A DNA stretch of 39,104 nt, from NCBI GenBank assembly GCA_025350705.1, contig JANXXH010000066.1:1-39104 (forward strand), given 5' to 3'. The notes beneath the pieces are model-generated. The model was not told the origin of the DNA. It saw only the letters and a program-made list of their open reading frames with translations, and did no database searches. Each line of letters opens with the position of its first letter. The stretch's first letter is position 1. Positions 35,856 through 39,104 of this stretch are shown here, piece after piece. The position numbers and the translations under genes were made by a program. This stretch comes from Gallionella sp. (lineage in GTDB: Bacteria > Pseudomonadota > Gammaproteobacteria > Burkholderiales > Gallionellaceae).

Positions 35856-37025
35856 TTACGGTTTATTTGGGATTTCGCTTGGCTCTGGAAGTTCCTGCAT
35901 TTCCACTGCCTCTATTTTGGCGAATTGTTCGCTGATATTGCGGCTGCTGATTTGTACGTCGTCAACATCCTTGTTTGCCTGGCGGATGTGTTCCGAAAGT
36001 TTTTTCATGCGCTCATCAAATCGTTTGAAATCCACACTGAGCTTGCCCAGCTCGCTTTGGATGATGTGAACCTGTTCGCGCATCTGCACATCCTTCATCA
36101 CCGCGCGCGCGGTGTTCAATACAGCCATCAGCGTGGTCGGAGACACGATCCAGACATGCTGGTGCATCGCGTATTCCACAAGGTCGGAATGGTAAGCATG
36201 TATCTCGGCAAACACCGCTTCGGCGGGCACGAACATCACCGCACCATCCGAGGTCTCGTTGCGTATCAGATATTTCTGGCTGATGTCTTCGATGTGCTTC
36301 TTGATGTCCAGCTTGAATTGTTTGCGCGCTGCGAGCTTGTCCGATTCGGCCAGAGTCTGGTCCAGCATGCGGTGATAATTTTCCAGCGGGAACTTGGCAT
36401 CCACCGGGACCTTGCCGGTCGGCGGCGGCAGGATCAACAGACAATCCACGCGATTGCCGTTGGAAAGTTTTTCCTGGAACGAATAGGCATCGGGCGGCAG
36501 GATGTTGCGCACCAGCCCTTCCAGTTGCACTTCGCCGAACGCCCCGCGCGAACGTTTGTCGCCCAGCAGATGTTGCAGGCTGACTACATTGGTGGTGAGG
36601 CCGTCGATCTTCTTCTGCGCTTCGTCTATCGTGGCGAGCCGCGTCATCACATTGGTAAAGGTCTCGTTGGTTTTCTTGAAACCTTCGTCAAGACGCTCGG
36701 CGACCTTGCCTGAGATCTGCTCCAGCCGTGTGTCCATGGTTTTGACCAATGTCTCTACGCTGCCGGACAAATGCTGTGTGGCATTTCGAAAGGATGTCTG
36801 GATAAGTTCCTGGTCGGCGCGCGCATGTTCGGCCTGGCGGTCGCTCTGCTTGTTCAATCCGTCGTGCAAATCGCGCAGCATCATGAGATGCTTTTCTTCC
36901 AGTGCGCGCGCCAACACGTCTGGCAGCATGGACTGTAGACGAGCAAGCGATAGCATCTTTCCCACTAGCCACAGCACGGCGATCAAAATGCACAGCAACA
37001 GAACAAAAGTGACTATTTCTGACAT
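35856..37025 (-). CDS. rmuC: DNA recombination protein RmuC homologue
   Basis: The 389-residue product has one N-terminal transmembrane helix (about 4-24), a coiled-coil region (about 50-160), and the RmuC nuclease-like domain (about 165-330) with GAFGEVQLEGLV, VDCLLILPPPTGKVPVDAKFPLENY and MFVPAEAVFAEI. The VDAKFPLENY block carries conserved residues of the PD-(D/E)xK fold. RmuC limits inversions at short inverted repeats in E. coli; the mechanism is unsettled. ATG 37025 was chosen (MSEIVTF); ATG 37037 would add four residues. A terminator of typA lies just upstream, so it has its own promoter or depends on read-through. Confidence 0.92.
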   Translation of the reverse strand: MSEIVTFVLLLCILIAVLWLVGKMLSLARLQSMLPDVLARALEEKHLMMLRDLHDGLNKQSDRQAEHARADQELIQTSFRNATQHLSGSVETLVKTMDTRLEQISGKVAERLDEGFKKTNETFTNVMTRLATIDEAQKKIDGLTTNVVSLQHLLGDKRSRGAFGEVQLEGLVRNILPPDAYSFQEKLSNGNRVDCLLILPPPTGKVPVDAKFPLENYHRMLDQTLAESDKLAARKQFKLDIKKHIEDISQKYLIRNETSDGAVMFVPAEAVFAEIHAYHSDLVEYAMHQHVWIVSPTTLMAVLNTARAVMKDVQMREQVHIIQSELGKLSVDFKRFDERMKKLSEHIRQANKDVDDVQISSRNISEQFAKIEAVEMQELPEPSEIPNKP

Positions 37026-37037
37026 ACAACAGACCAT

Positions 37038-37071
37038 AAAAAAAGCCGTACATTATAACACTGTACGGCTT
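37038..37071 (-). terminator. typA terminator immediately before rmuC
   Basis: On the minus strand AAGCCGTACA and TGTACGGCTT form a 10-bp stem around a 9-base loop, ending in a run of seven T. It sits between typA and rmuC. TATAAT lies inside the loop and stem edge and could be the -10 box for rmuC. Confidence 0.85.
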
Positions 37072-37096
37072 GGGCCTTATGAAATTGCTTAAAAAA

Positions 37097-38905
37097 TCAG
37101 CTACGCGTAGCGCGCTTGCGCTCGTTTTCCGTCAGAAAACGTTTACGGACACGAATCGAGAGTGGTGTGATCTCAACCAATTCATCATCATCGATAAACT
37201 CCACCGCTGATTCCAGCGTCAGCCGTACCGGCGGGGTCAGGCGCACCGCTTCGTCGGTGCCGGAAGCACGCACGTTGGTCAATTGCTTGCCCTTGATAGG
37301 GTTGACGATCAGATCGTTGTCACGGCTGTGAATGCCGATGATCATACCTTCGTACAATTTGTCGCCAGGTACAACGATCATACGGCCGCGATCTTCCAGT
37401 TTCCACAACGCGTAAGCTACCGCCTCTCCAGATTCGGAAGAGATCAGTACGCCGTTGCGGCGGCCTGGCATCTCGGCCTTGACCGGCGCGTAATCATCGA
37501 ACACGTGCGCCATGATGCCGGTGCCGCGCGTCATGGTCATGAACTCGGACTGGAAGCCGATCAGGCCGCGCGCCGGAATGCGGTATTCCAGGCGCACACG
37601 GCCATGTCCGTCCGGCTGCATGTCTTGCAAGTCGCCGCGACGGCGGCCCAGCTCTTCCATCACCGCGCCCTGATTGGTGTCTTCCACGTCCACGGTCAGC
37701 ACTTCGAACGGCTCGCACTTCTCGCCATTGATCTCACGGTACACCACACGCGGCTTGCCGACGCCCATCTCGAAACCTTCACGGCGCATGGTTTCCAGCA
37801 ATATCGTCAGATGCAATTCGCCGCGTCCGGCCAGCAGGAACACGTCGGTGTTGTCCGTTTCCTCAACACGCAACGCCACGTTCACCAGCAACTCCTTGTT
37901 CAGGCGGTCGCGTATCTGGCGGCTGGTGATGAACTTGCCTTCCTTTCCGCACAACGGTGAAGTGTTCACCATCATGTTCATCGTCAGCGTCGGTTCATCC
38001 ACCTTGGGCATAGGCAAAGCTTCCGGCTTGTTCACGTCGGCCAGCGTCACGCCGATGCCGATCTCCTCGATGCCGTTGATCAACACGATGTCGCCGGCAA
38101 GCGCTTCATCCAATGGCACGCGTTCGACACCGCGAAAACCGAGAACCTGGTTGATGCGCGCGCGCTTCGGCGGCCTGTCGCCATTCATCACCATCACCTC
38201 CTGGCCTGGCTTGACGCGGCCGCGGCGCACGCGGCCCACGCCGATGCGGCCCACGAAACTGGAGTAATCCAGCGCGGAAATTTGCAATTGCAGCGGTGCG
38301 TCCACATCGGTTTCCGGTGCCGGAACATTCTTGAGCACAGCTTCGAAAAGCGGACGCATATCCGTGCTGGGCTTGGCCAGATCCAGCGTGGCGTAGCCGT
38401 TCAATGCCGAGGCATACACCACCGGGAAATCCATTTGCTCCTCAGTCGCGCCCAGCTTGTCGAACAAGTCGAAAGTCTGGTTGATCACCCAGTCGGGACG
38501 GGCGCCATTACGGTCGACCTTGTTGATCACCACGATGGGACGCAAGCCCAATGCCAGCGCCTTTTTGGTGACAAATCGGGTTTGCGGCATCGGGCCTTCG
38601 ACCGCATCCACCAGCAGCAGCACACCATCCACCATGCCCAGCACGCGCTCTACTTCACCGCCGAAGTCGGCGTGGCCCGGCGTGTCCACGATGTTGATAT
38701 GCACCCCTTCGTAATCCACGGCGCAGTTCTTCGCCAGAATGGTGATGCCGCGCTCTTTTTCCAGGTCGTTGCTATCCATCACGCGTTCGGCGATATGTTT
38801 ATAGGAAGCAAAAGAACCTGCCTGACTCAGCAGCTTGTCCACCAGAGTGGTCTTGCCGTGGTCAACGTGGGCGATAATGGCGATATTACGGAGTTGGCGG
38901 GACAT
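37097..38905 (-). CDS. typA: Ribosome-associated GTPase TypA/BipA
   Basis: The 602-residue product is a translational GTPase of the EF-G type, implicated in ribosome assembly at low temperature and stress responses. The G domain begins [20 protein letters not shown], with [23 protein letters not shown] and [12 protein letters not shown]. Domains II, III, V and the BipA-specific C-terminal domain follow to the full family length. ATG 38905 was chosen from the family start. The frame stays open upstream into the neighbouring insertion sequence, which is coincidental. AAGG lies about 9 bases upstream. Confidence 0.97.
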   Translation of the reverse strand: MSRQLRNIAIIAHVDHGKTTLVDKLLSQAGSFASYKHIAERVMDSNDLEKERGITILAKNCAVDYEGVHINIVDTPGHADFGGEVERVLGMVDGVLLLVDAVEGPMPQTRFVTKKALALGLRPIVVINKVDRNGARPDWVINQTFDLFDKLGATEEQMDFPVVYASALNGYATLDLAKPSTDMRPLFEAVLKNVPAPETDVDAPLQLQISALDYSSFVGRIGVGRVRRGRVKPGQEVMVMNGDRPPKRARINQVLGFRGVERVPLDEALAGDIVLINGIEEIGIGVTLADVNKPEALPMPKVDEPTLTMNMMVNTSPLCGKEGKFITSRQIRDRLNKELLVNVALRVEETDNTDVFLLAGRGELHLTILLETMRREGFEMGVGKPRVVYREINGEKCEPFEVLTVDVEDTNQGAVMEELGRRRGDLQDMQPDGHGRVRLEYRIPARGLIGFQSEFMTMTRGTGIMAHVFDDYAPVKAEMPGRRNGVLISSESGEAVAYALWKLEDRGRMIVVPGDKLYEGMIIGIHSRDNDLIVNPIKGKQLTNVRASGTDEAVRLTPPVRLTLESAVEFIDDDELVEITPLSIRVRKRFLTENERKRATRS

Positions 38906-38936
38906 GGATACAGCCTTGCTTATGAAAAGGGGGCGC

Positions 38937-38965
38937 ATTCTAGCACAAGGCCGCAGTACAACTAA
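38937..38965 (-). promoter_or_regulatory. Possible typA promoter abutting an insertion sequence
   Basis: TAGAAT (38937-38942, preceded by TGC) is a plausible -10 box about 30 bases before typA. The -35 position at 17-base spacing is 38960-38965 (TTAGTT), which ends exactly at the insertion-sequence boundary. Confidence 0.4.
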
Positions 38966-39104
38966 GGAAACACTGAACAAGTCTACCCGATAATAGGTTG
39001 GTGCGTTAATGGCTCGGGCCATTCAATGAAGGTAAAGAGATGAAACAGCAGACATTGGCAACGAGCGGATTTGAGGCATACCGCAAGACGACACGCAAAG
39101 CGGA
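38966..39104 (+). mobile_element. IS5-type insertion sequence, left end (cut by window edge)
   Basis: A sequence beginning GGAAACACTGAACAAGTC, typical of IS5-family terminal repeats, starts at 38966 and is directly preceded by CTAA, which fits the 4-bp YTAR target of IS5. A transposase reading frame opens 74 bases inside. The right end is outside the window, so the target duplication cannot be confirmed. Confidence 0.7.
39040..39104 (+). CDS. IS5-family transposase, N-terminal fragment
   Basis: ATG at 39040 opens a frame to the window edge (21 residues), beginning MKQQTLATSGFEAYRKTTRK. The MKQQ(T/S)L..GFE...K.TR pattern is the usual N-terminus of IS5-group transposases; the DDE catalytic part is not visible. 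AAGGTAAAGAG precedes the start. Confidence 0.75.
   Translation, partial: MKQQTLATSGFEAYRKTTRKA

Noticed and set aside
37283-38965. Two plus-strand frames of more than 220 codons opposite typA
   Set aside because: Shadows of the high-GC third-position pattern of typA; His/Gln-rich with no motif.
38906-39022. N-terminal extension of typA by 39 residues
   Set aside because: The extension runs into the IS5-type element and does not resemble the family; the [20 protein letters not shown] start is standard.

Overview
The window looks like a chromosome segment of a betaproteobacterium, probably of the Gallionellaceae/Nitrosomonadales type (inferred from protein flavour and gene order; no marker here fixes the genus). 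From about 6.2 kb to 39 kb it is mostly conserved core genome, nearly all on the minus strand. The first 6.2 kb is accessory DNA.

Region 1 (1-6169) is the end of a genomic island. A P4-type tyrosine integrase (4708-5976) lies just past the 3' end of a tRNA-Leu gene, and six copies of a TGCAGTAACT-like motif lie between them. Outward from it come an IS91-family transposase paired with its own tyrosine recombinase (2312-4390), gene remnants, a Sel1-repeat secreted protein, a 33-residue one-helix membrane protein, a nearly perfect 111-bp inverted repeat flanking the last two genes, and the start of an IS4-type transposase running off the left edge.

Region 2 (6170-6520) is a tRNA operon, Gly(GCC)-Cys(GCA)-Leu(TAA), behind a consensus sigma-70 promoter.

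Region 3 (6539-17299, minus strand) is the fatty-acid and envelope cluster, read yceD, rpmF, plsX, fabH, fabD, fabG, a 51-residue basic protein, acpP, fabF, pabC, mltG, tmk, holB, tatD. The order matches that known from E. coli apart from the small insert. It supplies acyl-ACP synthesis and phosphatidate precursors, then folate, peptidoglycan-processing and DNA-replication functions. The divergent yceF, an RsmI-like methylase and dksA follow on the plus strand (17368-19170).

Region 4 (19246-29488, minus strand) is the translation and RNA block: nadE, then rimP-nusA-infB-rbfA-truB-rpsO-pnp, with a terminator between rpsO and pnp and an rpsO promoter inside the end of truB.

Region 5 (29613-39104) holds typA, rmuC and two tandem secreted proteins built from 8 and 10 VCBS-type repeats. 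Only the second carries a C-terminal outer-membrane beta-barrel. These two genes are the most distinctive content of the window. At the right edge an IS5-type element has inserted at the upstream edge of the likely typA promoter.
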